Shown here: one piece after another, positions 51,401-59,540 of the stretch
Layout of the letters: each line of letters begins with the position of its first letter
Numbering within the stretch: the stretch's first letter is position 1
Origin: JAZDOK01 sp043798715
GTDB lineage: Bacteria > Vulcanimicrobiota > JAZDOK01
Length of the DNA: 64,000 bases
Reading direction: 5' to 3'
Assembly (NCBI GenBank): GCA_043798715.1
Contig: JAZDOK010000013.1
Span: 1 to 64,000, forward strand
Notes under the pieces: generated by a model
Told to the model about the DNA's origin: nothing
Seen by the model: the letters and a program-made list of their open reading frames with translations, nothing else
The model's database searches: none
Program-made: the position numbers and the translations under genes

Positions 51401-51520
51401 CTCCCGCTCGGCCTTCGGTTCCCCCGGCGCCAGATTCGGCCCGAATTGGTAGCCATACCCCAGCTCCCTTAGCCAGCCAAGGAGCGCTTCCTCCAGTTCC
51501 GATTCGTAAAAGCCTTTCAT
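48455..51520 (-). CDS. hsdR: Type I restriction endonuclease, HsdR subunit
   Basis: The 1021-residue motor subunit has an N-terminal PD-(D/E)xK nuclease with V-F-E-L-K-N-P and, downstream, Q-L-Q-T-Y-K. The SF2 helicase core has Walker A H-T-Q-G-S-G-K-S-L-T, the D-E-A-H box, a motif III-like F-I-G-F-T-G-T-P and motif VI Q-A-I-A-R-V-N-R. A C-terminal helical part contacts HsdM. It translocates DNA and cuts when unmodified sites are met. It is the last gene of the locus; hsdM and hsdS lie upstream on the same strand, with extra genes between. Confidence 0.96.
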   Translation of the reverse strand: MKGFYESELEEALLGWLRELGYGYQFGPNLAPGEPKAERESFAESFLPERLRSALCRLNPALPPEALEDAFRKVARVSSPSLVQANRLFHRMLVEGADVEYLADGRIIYDKARLADFEHPDENDWLAVNQFAMIEGQWNRRPDVVIFLNGLPVAVFELKNPADENATVWTAYNQLQTYKQQIPSLFSFNEALVVSDGCGARMGSLTAGKEWFLPWKTIDGREPASENLLQLEVLVRGMFERERFLQLLRHFIVFEESDGGVLQKKIAGYHQFHAVNRAVETAVAASRPQGDRRCGVVWHTQGSGKSLTMVFFAGRIVLESAMENPTLVVLTDRNDLDGQLFGTFCRCAEVFRQAPVQAESRKHLRELLSVASGGVVFTTVQKFFPEEKGDRHPLLSDRRNIVVIADEAHRSQYDFIDGFARHLRDALPKASFIGFTGTPIELSDRNTRAVFGDYISIYDIKQAVDDGATVRIYYESRLAKLELPEAEKPRVDAEFEEVTEGEEVERKEKLKSKWAALEAVVGAETRLNLVARDLLSHFDRRQDTMEGKAMIVCMSRRICVELYNALISLRPEWHGAGDSEGALKIVMTGSASDPEGWQEHIRTKDRRDKLRDRLKKPDDPFKVVIVRDMWLTGFDAPCLHTMYLDKPMQGHGLMQAIARVNRVFRDKPGGLVVDYLGIADGLRRALADYIGSGGRGEAVFDQAEAVAAMLEKYEVCRDLFAGFDYGAWFSGKPAGRLALLPPAQNHILALPEGKTRLLSAVTALSRAFALSVPHEEAERIREEVAFFQTVRAGLAKLSAAGGRFQDDLDHAIRQIVSRAISSDEVVDIFEVAGLKKPDLSILSEEFLAEVQGLPYRNLAVEALQKLLKDEIRIRTRTNLIQARNFSEMLELAVRRYQNRAVETAQIIEELIGLAREIREAGQRGENLGLSDDEVAFYDALEVNDSAVKVLGDETLKTIARELVTAVRNNVAIDWTVRESVRAKMRAIVKRILRKYGYPPDKQDKATQTVLEQAELLCGEWA

Positions 51521-51571
51521 GAGAGACTTTCAAACCTCTTTATAGCTTTCAGTATCAATTTAGCGAAATAT

Positions 51572-52747
51572 TTAATAGACATAACGCCAATTACCATATT
51601 CATCAAAATTCAATGAACTCTCTCGCCCGCAGGCGTTCCAAACTGAATCAAAGATCGGTTTTAGAAGCTTTGTCACTTCTCCTCTCGAAGCTGGATAGGA
51701 TTCAAGAACGACATCGGGTAGCACAATAATGTCTCGATCAATTTTAGCTGAATTATCAAGACTATTATTTATTAACATTCGAACACCTAAAACTTCTGTA
51801 ATACTCACCAAGATGATTATTGGGCATGGTACTCCTAATTTTTGCAATGCCCCTAAATATCTATGGACGGAGTCGCCTAGTTCAACTTCATAGGCTATGC
51901 CGTCGATATGCGATTTGTGTTGAACGATACCGCCATATACGGCCTCTATAATTCCTTTCCGATAAACCTGACAGTAGGTACTTGAAACGCCATGTTGTCC
52001 TGAACAACCATCGAATGTTAACACCCCATCAATATTTATTCTCTTAAGATAACCAGCAAATTCTTTTCCAATTGGATGCCAATCATCCATTTTCATTATG
52101 GTTGATATATCCAAATTATAGTCCAATGCAAAGGAAACTGTGGGTAATAAATACAAGATCAGCTTGGGACCCGAAAGCATGGGTATAACTGTTTCTTCTG
52201 TAATAATTTTGGCAATATGCTCATCTCTAAATCGTCTAATATTTTCTGGCAGTGCTTCTGAAAGTGCAAAACTATTTCTAATTTCGGTAATATCCATTTG
52301 AGCACTACCGGCACTATTTCTTGTATAAAAGCGTGAATAGTTCTTAAATGTAACCATATGTGGAGTAGTCCAGCTTTTTGGAATATGGATTATGAAAATA
52401 GAACCTTCAGGAAAGCTCTCTATAGGCTTTATATGCACTCCTGAAATTCGAGGAGCAATTCCATCACGAATTAGATTTTCAAGTTGCAATATCTTTTCAT
52501 CAATATTGTCGCAGCTTATTCCTGTTGCCTTCTGTGGAATACCATCTTTTGCTTCTATGCCATACAATAAGTGCCCACCACTTGCATTAGCAAAGGAAGA
52601 AATGATTTTTAAAAATTTATGTTTATCCTTATCCGAGTTGCCCGGCAACTCTCTCTTATATTCAATTGAGCGACTTTCACGAACTTGGTTGAGAATGAGC
52701 GATTCAATATCTTCCTTAGTAACCGCATCCAATGGTTTAGAAATCAT
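51572..52747 (-). CDS. AlbA_2 (Schlafen-like) domain protein in the restriction locus
   Basis: This is a 391-residue, AT-rich gene. The N-terminal ~150 residues form an AlbA_2 domain: E-S-R-S-I-E-Y-K-R-E-L, F-A-N-A-S-G-G-H-L-L-Y-G-I and F-Y-T-R-N-S-A-G-S. The C-terminal ~230 residues are not recognised. AlbA_2 domains occur in Schlafen proteins and regulators and may bind nucleic acids. It sits between hsdS (4-nt overlap) and hsdR, so it belongs to the operon. Its base composition is much lower in GC than hsdR, suggesting later acquisition. Confidence 0.8.
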   Translation of the reverse strand: MISKPLDAVTKEDIESLILNQVRESRSIEYKRELPGNSDKDKHKFLKIISSFANASGGHLLYGIEAKDGIPQKATGISCDNIDEKILQLENLIRDGIAPRISGVHIKPIESFPEGSIFIIHIPKSWTTPHMVTFKNYSRFYTRNSAGSAQMDITEIRNSFALSEALPENIRRFRDEHIAKIITEETVIPMLSGPKLILYLLPTVSFALDYNLDISTIMKMDDWHPIGKEFAGYLKRINIDGVLTFDGCSGQHGVSSTYCQVYRKGIIEAVYGGIVQHKSHIDGIAYEVELGDSVHRYLGALQKLGVPCPIIILVSITEVLGVRMLINNSLDNSAKIDRDIIVLPDVVLESYPASRGEVTKLLKPIFDSVWNACGRESSLNFDEYGNWRYVY

Positions 52748-54066
52748 GGATTCAACACCTCCACAAATTTTTCAGCTTCCTTCACGCGGGTTTCGCCGGA
52801 GAGGAGCTTTGGCAAAAGCGCGTCACGAATTGAAGCGAGCGTGCGGGATTGAAAAATATTCCCTTTAATTCGTTCGAAAAATGTTTTTACCGTTTCTTCG
52901 AATTTTTTAATTGTTTTAGAAGGAGGGACGATGACGCTCACATTGCTCAATGTATCCCGCGTAATGGTATCGAACACCGAGCCGTGCGCCTGCTGCTGGA
53001 GAATCGAGACCAAGTTGCGCACTGCAAAATAATTGTAAAAGCCATATTTGCTGGACTTATCTTGCAATCCATAACATGACTGATTCATGGCCATCGGAAC
53101 GCCGACAAGAGCAATCTTGCCGACGGTTCCTCGTGCGGTGATAATGGTAACGCCTTCTGGTAAAATTTGTGTTGATGAATTTTCTAAGCCAGCATTAGAA
53201 ATTTTTTTCTCTGTATTTATTACGAAAACTTCTGTCTCATTGGGCGCGTCAACTACTGAAAACCAAGGAATTTCTCCATCCCAATATTCTTTAATGGATG
53301 TTTTAGGCGTGCCTCCCCCTAATACCGAAACGGAATTCAAATACGGTTGCACTCTCCACCCTTCCGGGATCTCACCCAATTCGGAGTCTTCGAAAGAGTC
53401 AGGGAAGAGGGCGGCGAGGTGCGGGGGAAGGTCAGGGTCGCGGCCTTCGGCTTTGGCGCGGACGGGGTCAAAGTCCACAAACCACGATTTAAAAATCGCC
53501 CGCGCCATAGCCTCAAGCGTCTCATTCATCTTCCTATTGAGTTCAATCTTGTCATCTAGCGTCCCAAGAATATGGGCAATGGCGCGTTGTGCTTCTATGG
53601 GTCGCCACTGCACATTCAGCGCTTGCAGGTCGCTACCGCGAATCCCCGAAGCGCCCGCACCCTGTTCAACAATGCTGCGAATCGCAGCGCGACCGTGGTG
53701 CGATTGCAGGTAGTAGAAGTAGAACTGAGGGTCGCCTTTGTTTGGGTCTAGCCTGACGCGCGTTATGTGGGACTCGAAAGTAACCGGTTCGGCATCGTGC
53801 AGAAAGATTGAGCACTTTCCAGCTCCCTCTAGTACCAGCGACTGTCTTGCGAAGAGGAGGTCCCCGTTCGCAAGTAAAAATTTCTTAGTCTCGGTGTCGC
53901 TGAGCGGTACACGATCCATAGGCGCGTTGCGAAGTCGTGGGTAAGCAAAGAGCTCGCCCATGTTGACCATCTTGATCCCAGAACCCCGCACAGCCTTAGG
54001 CCGGGTCAACCCGTTGCGGGTTGGGTCAGCGAACAACTCGCCGAAATTCCGAACTTCACTCGCCAT
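52744..54066 (-). CDS. hsdS: Type I restriction-modification specificity subunit HsdS
   Basis: The 440-residue protein has two target-recognition halves joined by the conserved helix A-H-I-L-G-T-L-D-D-K-I-E-L-N-R-K-M-N. A second repeat near the C-terminus (S-I-R-D-A-L-L-P-K-L-L-S-G) mirrors it. The first domain begins after V-R-N-F-G-E-L-F, the second after I-P-E-G-W-R-V. The second target domain (about 52.9-53.3 kb) is distinctly AT-rich against the surrounding GC, a common sign of recognition-domain exchange. HsdS fixes the DNA sequence recognised by the complex. Confidence 0.92.
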   Translation of the reverse strand: MASEVRNFGELFADPTRNGLTRPKAVRGSGIKMVNMGELFAYPRLRNAPMDRVPLSDTETKKFLLANGDLLFARQSLVLEGAGKCSIFLHDAEPVTFESHITRVRLDPNKGDPQFYFYYLQSHHGRAAIRSIVEQGAGASGIRGSDLQALNVQWRPIEAQRAIAHILGTLDDKIELNRKMNETLEAMARAIFKSWFVDFDPVRAKAEGRDPDLPPHLAALFPDSFEDSELGEIPEGWRVQPYLNSVSVLGGGTPKTSIKEYWDGEIPWFSVVDAPNETEVFVINTEKKISNAGLENSSTQILPEGVTIITARGTVGKIALVGVPMAMNQSCYGLQDKSSKYGFYNYFAVRNLVSILQQQAHGSVFDTITRDTLSNVSVIVPPSKTIKKFEETVKTFFERIKGNIFQSRTLASIRDALLPKLLSGETRVKEAEKFVEVLNP

Positions 54067-54129
54067 AGCCCGGCTCCTTCCGGTTGGGCCAGATTCGGAA
54101 CTGATTGCCTCGCAAGAATTTAACCCACT

Positions 54130-54519
54130 TCATATTCTACTCCCGGTTCCACAACCCGATTCCTTCGAATCCTCCTTGTCTTGATCATCCCACATATCGC
54201 GATAAGCGTTGATATAGAAAGCCGTCGCTTGCGGGTCAATTTGGAAGTAGTGGCGACACAATTTCTTATACAAGCGCAACATGCCGATGTCGAAGCAGAA
54301 GTCGAGAATACCGTCGAGCAATCGTTCAATGCGCTTGGTATCGCGCGATTGATCCCGGATGACGGCATCCACTTCTGGTGCGTAAAGCATTTCCGCCTGA
54401 CGGGCAAGGCGTTGTTGTTCCAAAGCAAGTTCGCGAAAGGGGCCGAGCAGCGTGTCGTTTGTTTTTCGGCGTTTATCCGCCATACTCCCACTCTCTTGCT
54501 TCGGCAAATCCGCCTTCAT
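54130..54519 (-). CDS. Uncharacterised protein of the type I restriction locus
   Basis: The product has 129 residues, mostly helical. It has Q-R-L-A-R-Q-A-E-M-L, R-D-T-K-R-I-E-R-L-L-D-G-I-L-D-F-C-F-D and Y-K-K-L-C-R-H-Y-F. No enzymatic motif is found and I do not recognise the family. It overlaps the AlbA_2/GHKL gene upstream by four bases and lies 63 bases before hsdS, so it is co-expressed. A small accessory or regulatory role in the locus is all that can be inferred. Confidence 0.6.
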   Translation of the reverse strand: MKADLPKQESGSMADKRRKTNDTLLGPFRELALEQQRLARQAEMLYAPEVDAVIRDQSRDTKRIERLLDGILDFCFDIGMLRLYKKLCRHYFQIDPQATAFYINAYRDMWDDQDKEDSKESGCGTGSRI

Positions 54520-55868
54520 TCCACCGCCTCCCAGTGACCGCCCTTATCGGGGCCTATTCTCTTGAGTAAACCCTTTTCTTTCAGGTTTTGCAGTTGCTTT
54601 TTGACGGCTCGCGTGCTTATTTTGAGTTCGCTTGCCAGTTCATCAATGGTAATTTCTGGCTGCACGGCAATAAGTGCAAAAATTTTCTGGGAACTTTTCT
54701 GGGAACTTTTCTGGGAACTTTTCTCCGAACGGATCACTGTATCGGGCTTAGCTGCCGCTTCGGGCCAGCGGTGGAAAGTGACCAGAAAGCCGCTCTTTAA
54801 AACCTTAAACTCCACCTTTACTCCCCGCTCGGCGCACTCGTCCGCGATACGCTTGAGGCCCGAGCCCCAGCGTTCGATGTCCTTGGATTTAAACAGTGCC
54901 TCGGCAATGAGCGGGTTCCGCAGGATGGAGCGTTCCTCTCCCTTGATGAAATCCTCGGGTTTGTATCCTTCGGGGAAGTCGCCTGGGTTGTAGATTTCCA
55001 CCCGGTTTCTGAATATGGCCACCTCGTTTCCTTTTGGGTTCCGGTAATCCCGGTGGCACAGCGAGTTGACGAGGGCCTCCCGTAAGGCATCCATCGGAAC
55101 TTCCGGAATCTCGGTTCGTTCGAGACGGCCGAATTCCACCCTCCAGTCAATATGTTCCTTGACGTAGGTTTCCGCCTTCTGGAGCAGGTCGAAAAGGGTG
55201 CCCTCGAACTGCTTGATGTCCAGAAAGGTGCGCTTGTCCGTGCCGGCAAAGACGGCGGCCTGGACTTCGAGCGAGCTGTCATCGCAGAAAAGGACTTCAG
55301 CTGCGCGACGCAGCTTTTCGCCTTTTATCAGGCCGAGTTTATTGAGAATGGTCCCGGCATTTGTGTATTTATAGTCAATCCGTCCGGCCAGATTGGCCCT
55401 CCTGACAAAAGCTTTAAGGGCCTTCGTGTTTACGTTGGAAAGCTTCTTTTCGGAAAGTTCCTCCTCCCAGCGCGGCTCTTCACGATGCTTTTTAAGAACC
55501 ATCTTCTCCAGTTCCCTCGCGGAAAGCTGGCGGTCTTCGTCTCCGACCCGGATATAAGCCCGGCCGCCGGCGAAATACGGAGCATCCTCTCCGGTGAACT
55601 CTGCCTTGATGCAGTCTTTTCCACTCAGGCGAACCTTCTGAACTTTTGGATAGACGCGGGGCTCAATCCCATCAGAGATGGCGCGGGAGACATCCCTGAG
55701 AGTCTGCTCGGAGACCTGGAGACCAATGACCTCGCCGTCGTTTCGGATGCCGAAATAGAGCTTTCCCTTTTTGTGCTTGTTGAGGATCGCACTAACGGAG
55801 ACGACCGCGGCTTTTAGCTCAGCCGTGGATCTCTTAAGTTCCAGCGTCTCCGATTCCTTAAATTTCAT
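54516..55868 (-). CDS. AlbA_2-GHKL ATPase-HTH regulator-like protein
   Basis: The 450-residue protein starts at ATG 55868, 11 bases inside the end of hsdM. Residues ~1-130 are an AlbA_2 domain (E-S-E-T-L-E-L-K-R, G-K-L-Y-F-G-I-R-N-D-G). Residues ~230-370 hold GHKL ATPase-like motifs: E-A-L-V-N-S-L-C-H-R-D-Y, I-Y-N-P-G-D-F and W-G-S-G-L-K-R. Three K-S-S-Q tetrapeptides (a 12-nt DNA repeat at 54692-54729) form a linker before a C-terminal winged HTH (I-T-I-D-E-L-A-S-E-L). Proteins like this are usually called ATP-dependent transcriptional regulators, but their role in restriction loci is unknown. Confidence 0.85.
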   Translation of the reverse strand: MKFKESETLELKRSTAELKAAVVSVSAILNKHKKGKLYFGIRNDGEVIGLQVSEQTLRDVSRAISDGIEPRVYPKVQKVRLSGKDCIKAEFTGEDAPYFAGGRAYIRVGDEDRQLSARELEKMVLKKHREEPRWEEELSEKKLSNVNTKALKAFVRRANLAGRIDYKYTNAGTILNKLGLIKGEKLRRAAEVLFCDDSSLEVQAAVFAGTDKRTFLDIKQFEGTLFDLLQKAETYVKEHIDWRVEFGRLERTEIPEVPMDALREALVNSLCHRDYRNPKGNEVAIFRNRVEIYNPGDFPEGYKPEDFIKGEERSILRNPLIAEALFKSKDIERWGSGLKRIADECAERGVKVEFKVLKSGFLVTFHRWPEAAAKPDTVIRSEKSSQKSSQKSSQKIFALIAVQPEITIDELASELKISTRAVKKQLQNLKEKGLLKRIGPDKGGHWEAVE

Positions 55869-57465
55869 ATCCCAGCTCCTTGAGGTTTTTCCAGATGGCC
55901 TTATCGAGCCGGGCGGATTCGGCACACTGTTCCCGGAGGGTGGCGGTAAGAAGCTTAATCTTCTCCTCGAAAGGCTCGCCGTCGTCCTCGACCTCCGCCG
56001 CGCCCACGTAGCGGCCTGGGGTGAGCACGTGGCCGTGGGAGCGGATCTCCTCGACCGAGGCGCTCTTGCAGAAGCCGGAAACATCGGCGTATTTCATCCC
56101 GCAATCCTTGTCCCCCCGCCAGGCGTGGTAGGTGTCGGCGATGCGGGCGACGTCCTCCTCGTTAAGCTCCCGGTGCACCCGGTCCACCAGGGTGCCGAGC
56201 TTGCGGGCATCAATGAAAAGAATCTCTCCCCGCCGGTCGCGAAAGCGGCCGTTCTTCTTATCCCGGGCGATGAACCAGAGACAGACGGGTATCTGCGTCG
56301 TGTAGAAGAGCTGGCCCGGCATGGCCACCATGCAGTCCACCAGATCTGCTTCGACGATGCTTTTGCGAATCTCACCCTCGCCGGACTGGTTGGAGGACAT
56401 GGAGCCGTTGGCCAGGACGAAGCCGGCCAAGCCGCCTGGAGCCAAGTGATGGATGAAGTGCTGGACCCAGGCGTAGTTGGCGTTACCAGCCGGAGGGATT
56501 CCGAACTTCCATCGCTTGTCTTCCCGCAGGCGCTCGCCGCCCCAATCGCTTGAGTTAAATGGAGGATTGGCCAGGACGAAATCGGATTTGAGATCCGGGT
56601 GAAGATCCCGGTGGAAACTATCGGCGTTCTCCGGCCCCAGGTTGGCGTCTATACCCCGGATGGCCAGGTTCATCCTGGCCAGGCGCCAGGTGGTGGGGTT
56701 GGACTCCTGCCCGTAGATGCTGATGTCTCCGAGCCGCCCGCCGTGGGCCTCCACGAATTTTTCGCTCTGCACGAACATTCCGCCGGATCCGCAGCAGGGG
56801 TCATAGACCCGGCCCTTATAGGGCGCGAGCATCGCCACGAGCACTTGCACCACGCAGCGGGGGGTGTAGAACTGGCCGCCCTTCTTGCCCTCGGCGCTGG
56901 CGAACTGCCCCAGAAAATATTCATAGACCCGGCCCAGGATGTCCATCGAGCGGCTCTCGGCGCTCCCCATTCCTATGGTCCCGATGAGGTCAATGAGCTC
57001 TCCGAGCCGCTGTTTGTCAAGAGACGGGCGGGCGTAGTCCTTGTGAAGGACGCCCTTCAAAGTTTTATTGTCACGCTCGATGGCCACCATGGCGTCGTCG
57101 AGAATCTTTCCGATCGCCGGCTGTTTGGCGTTGGCCTGAAGATAAGGCCAGCGGGCCTCCTTCGGCACCCAGAAGACGTTCTCCGAGAGGTACTCATCCC
57201 TGTCTTCGAGGACGCCGTAGCGAGCCTGGGGCTGGGCGACGTAATATTCGCTCCCCGGATCGGCTACCTCTTTGGACAGTTTTGCGTGGCGCTCCTCGAA
57301 GGCGTCGGAAATATATTTCAGGAAGATGAGGCCCAGCACCACGTGCTTGTATTCGGCGGCATCCATGTTGTTGCGCATCTTGTCCGCCGTCTGCCACAGG
57401 ATGGCTTCGAAGCCCAAGGTGGCCCCGTTGTTCTTCTGTTTATCAGACTTGCTTCCCCGCGCCAT
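55858..57465 (-). CDS. hsdM: Type I restriction-modification methyltransferase HsdM
   Basis: The 535-residue adenine methyltransferase has an N-terminal helical domain (L-W-Q-T-A-D-K-M-R). The SAM motif I region is V-Y-D-P-C-C-G-S-G-G-M-F and the catalytic motif IV is L-A-N-P-P-F-N. M-P-G-Q-L-F-Y-T-T-Q-I-P is typical of HsdM. It methylates the HsdS recognition site and is needed for HsdR activity. GGGAGGC precedes ATG 57465; it is the first gene of the locus. Confidence 0.96.
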   Translation of the reverse strand: MARGSKSDKQKNNGATLGFEAILWQTADKMRNNMDAAEYKHVVLGLIFLKYISDAFEERHAKLSKEVADPGSEYYVAQPQARYGVLEDRDEYLSENVFWVPKEARWPYLQANAKQPAIGKILDDAMVAIERDNKTLKGVLHKDYARPSLDKQRLGELIDLIGTIGMGSAESRSMDILGRVYEYFLGQFASAEGKKGGQFYTPRCVVQVLVAMLAPYKGRVYDPCCGSGGMFVQSEKFVEAHGGRLGDISIYGQESNPTTWRLARMNLAIRGIDANLGPENADSFHRDLHPDLKSDFVLANPPFNSSDWGGERLREDKRWKFGIPPAGNANYAWVQHFIHHLAPGGLAGFVLANGSMSSNQSGEGEIRKSIVEADLVDCMVAMPGQLFYTTQIPVCLWFIARDKKNGRFRDRRGEILFIDARKLGTLVDRVHRELNEEDVARIADTYHAWRGDKDCGMKYADVSGFCKSASVEEIRSHGHVLTPGRYVGAAEVEDDGEPFEEKIKLLTATLREQCAESARLDKAIWKNLKELGYEI

Positions 57466-57577
57466 GCGGCCTCCCTTTTTTGACTTTAAACAACCTGCTC
57501 ATGAATCATTCTTTCCGGAGACGTTCTCTTATTTAATGAAGGATTCCTCCGTATCAATCAGCGCAACCCCGGAGAAC

Positions 57578-57603
57578 AAAAAGGCTCCCGGAGGAGCCTT
57601 TAA
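57578..57603 (-). terminator. Terminator of the carboxypeptidase gene
   Basis: A perfect stem AAAGGCTCC/GGAGCCTTT with a CGGA loop is followed on the minus strand by TTTTTG. It lies 30 bases past the M14 stop and separates it from hsdM. Confidence 0.85.
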
Positions 57604-57632
57604 AATTTCAGGGGAGGGTTTCCCGCCCTTAT

Positions 57633-58900
57633 TCAGGCCTGGGTATCCTTGTGTCCTGCGATCCAGTCGAGGAAATAAAGATCCGCCGCATTCACGTCCT
57701 TGATGATATTAGGGAGCTGGCTGTCGGAGGGCTGGAAACTTCGGCCGAGCTCGATGGTGAAGGAAATGCGGCCCATGGCGTCGGCACAATCATCGGAACT
57801 TCCCGAGGTCGGGTAGAGTTCGGAACTCTGCTCTACGGTGTAGGGATTGGACATGGCCTTGGCCATCCCCTTTCCGATTTCCTTGTACAGAGCGGCGTTC
57901 GGCCCCTCGTCGTAGGTGTAACCCGGGGGATAGAGTATCAAACCTCCGTAGCCGTGGTGATCGATGACTCCTTTTATATTTGGATGTTTCTCCAGGTTGA
58001 TGATCGCCTTGACTTCCGACTCGGAGGCTCCGGACGGTCCGCGGTAGGTGTCATCATAAGGGTCGTCGCTGGTGGCGGAAAAATCATCGGAGGTATCGCA
58101 GGGCTTGTCCCCGGCGGGGCGATAGAGTTCGATGTGCTTGGGATCCCCGTCCCAGTAGTTTCTGTTGAGATCGACTCCGACAGGCGTGCTGGCAGACGCC
58201 TCGGCCGAAGTCTTGCAGGCGATGTTGCCTTCGGCGTTCCTGGGGCAGCCCGTGTCGGTTATGGGCCGGCGATTTTTTCTCCACATGCTGTACTTGGTGC
58301 GGGAATATTCATAGCCGTCCGGGTTGGCCACCGGCACCACCCAGACTTCGGCCCCCTTGAGGCGGCCCGTCATGGCCTCGTCCTTCCCGTAACCATCCAG
58401 AAGTTTTCCGGCCAGGGCCAGCGGAACTTCCATGGAGGCCCATTCCCGCGCATGAGTGGCGCCGGTGAATACCACGCCCGGCTTGGTATTCGTGTCCTGC
58501 TTTATCCCCTCGCTAAGCTTGATGGCCCAGATATCCCGCCCCTCAGGCGTCTTTCCAAGAGAGACGACCTGGGCCAGCTCCGGATATTTTTTTTCTAGAG
58601 ACTTTAGTTCCGAGGCGATCTGATCGTAGGTATGGTAACCCTTGGTGTCTTCCAACTTCTCATTTTTAAGAAAGGCCTTGAATTCCTTATTGACCCGCGA
58701 CTCGTTTACTTTTACGGTTTTATCTTCCTTCAGGATGCGCTCCTTGACCATGTAATCGCGGATTTCCCGCGTATCCAGGCGCCCGTCCTCGTTGGCGTCA
58801 ATTTTTTGGCTACATCTTTGCGGCTCGGATCCACCTTCTCTATCCGCTTTCCGTCTACAAAAGTATATTCAGTGGGCTTGCCCGCCTTACTGATATCCAT
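57633..58900 (-). pseudogene. M14 zinc carboxypeptidase with EF-hand prosegment, frameshifted
   Basis: The main frame (57633-58751) encodes a 372-residue M14 peptidase. It has T-G-A-T-H-A-R-E-W (zinc His/Glu), N-P-D-G-Y, V-D-L-N-R-N-Y-W, H-H-G-Y-G and a late T-I-E-L-G-R. Upstream, a start with AAGGAGG at 58900 reads M-D-I-S-K-A-G but meets a frameshift in a six-A run (58802-58807). With one more A the product continues I-D-A-N-E-D-G-R-L-D-T-R-E into the main frame. That is a canonical EF-hand, giving ~423 residues. No signal peptide is evident. Whether the frameshift is a sequencing error or real cannot be told. Confidence 0.82.
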
Positions 58901-59008
58901 AGTTGCGTCCTCCTTATTGCTTTGATACTTCTTTATTTTAGCATATTGCCCGGAAGGCCACAAGAAGAGGATGTTAACAGAATGTTAAATTTAGCGCATA
59001 AAAAATAA

Positions 59009-59032
59009 AACCCCGGGCTTACGCCCGGGGTT
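59009..59032 (-). terminator. Strong terminator after the HU gene
   Basis: AACCCCGGGC-ttac-GCCCGGGGTT is a perfect 10-bp stem; on the minus strand TTTTATTTTTT follows. On the plus strand the downstream T-run is weaker, so it mainly serves HU. Confidence 0.88.
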
Positions 59033-59057
59033 AAAAAGCCGGATTGAATGTCCGGAA

Positions 59058-59330
59058 CTATTTCACTTTGTCGGCCAGTTTCTTGCCGGGGGTGAAATAG
59101 GCGACCTTTTTGGCTTTGATCTTGATTTTCTCTTTGGTTCTGGGGTTGACGCCATTTCTGGCAGCCCGCTTCTTCACGCCGAAGGAGCCGAAGCCGACCA
59201 GCTGGAACTTCTCACCCTTGGACAGAGCATCCGTGACCGCCCCGAAGGTCATCTCGATCGTCTCTCTGACCTCCACCTTTTTAAGACCCGTCTTTTTTGC
59301 AACCCGCTCGATGAGTTCCTCTTTGTTCAC
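59058..59330 (-). CDS. HU-family nucleoid protein
   Basis: The 90-residue histone-like protein has N-K-E-E-L-I-E-R-V-A, then V-G-F-G-S-F-G-V-K-K-R-A-A-R-N-G-V-N-P-R and a closing F-T-P-G-K-K-L-A-D-K-V. It binds and bends DNA as a dimer. The start codon is GTG at 59330 with AAGGAGG at ideal spacing. It is a single-gene transcript with a strong terminator. Confidence 0.95.
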   Translation of the reverse strand: MNKEELIERVAKKTGLKKVEVRETIEMTFGAVTDALSKGEKFQLVGFGSFGVKKRAARNGVNPRTKEKIKIKAKKVAYFTPGKKLADKVK

Positions 59331-59540
59331 CTTTATTCCTCCTTTATGAAATGTTTGAGACCCTAGTCCCTGAGCCGTTATTCGATACCTCTCATCAAAT
59401 TCCTTCTGGTTTTGCGGGGTTCTGAAAATATTTTTTTTAAAAAAGCCAATGGGGATGCAGATGAACTCCCATAATTTTATTCAAAACGGACTGAGATTTC
59501 GAAATAATGATGCCAGGTATAAATTAAGTCGTAAAAGAGT

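Noticed and set aside
55869..56084. N-terminal extension of the AlbA_2-GHKL protein
   Set aside because: It lies inside hsdM and is Ser/Arg/Pro-rich shadow sequence; the AlbA_2 domain starts at the ATG chosen.
57651..58598. 315-codon open frame on the plus strand
   Set aside because: Antisense to the M14 peptidase; composition is that of a reverse-frame shadow.
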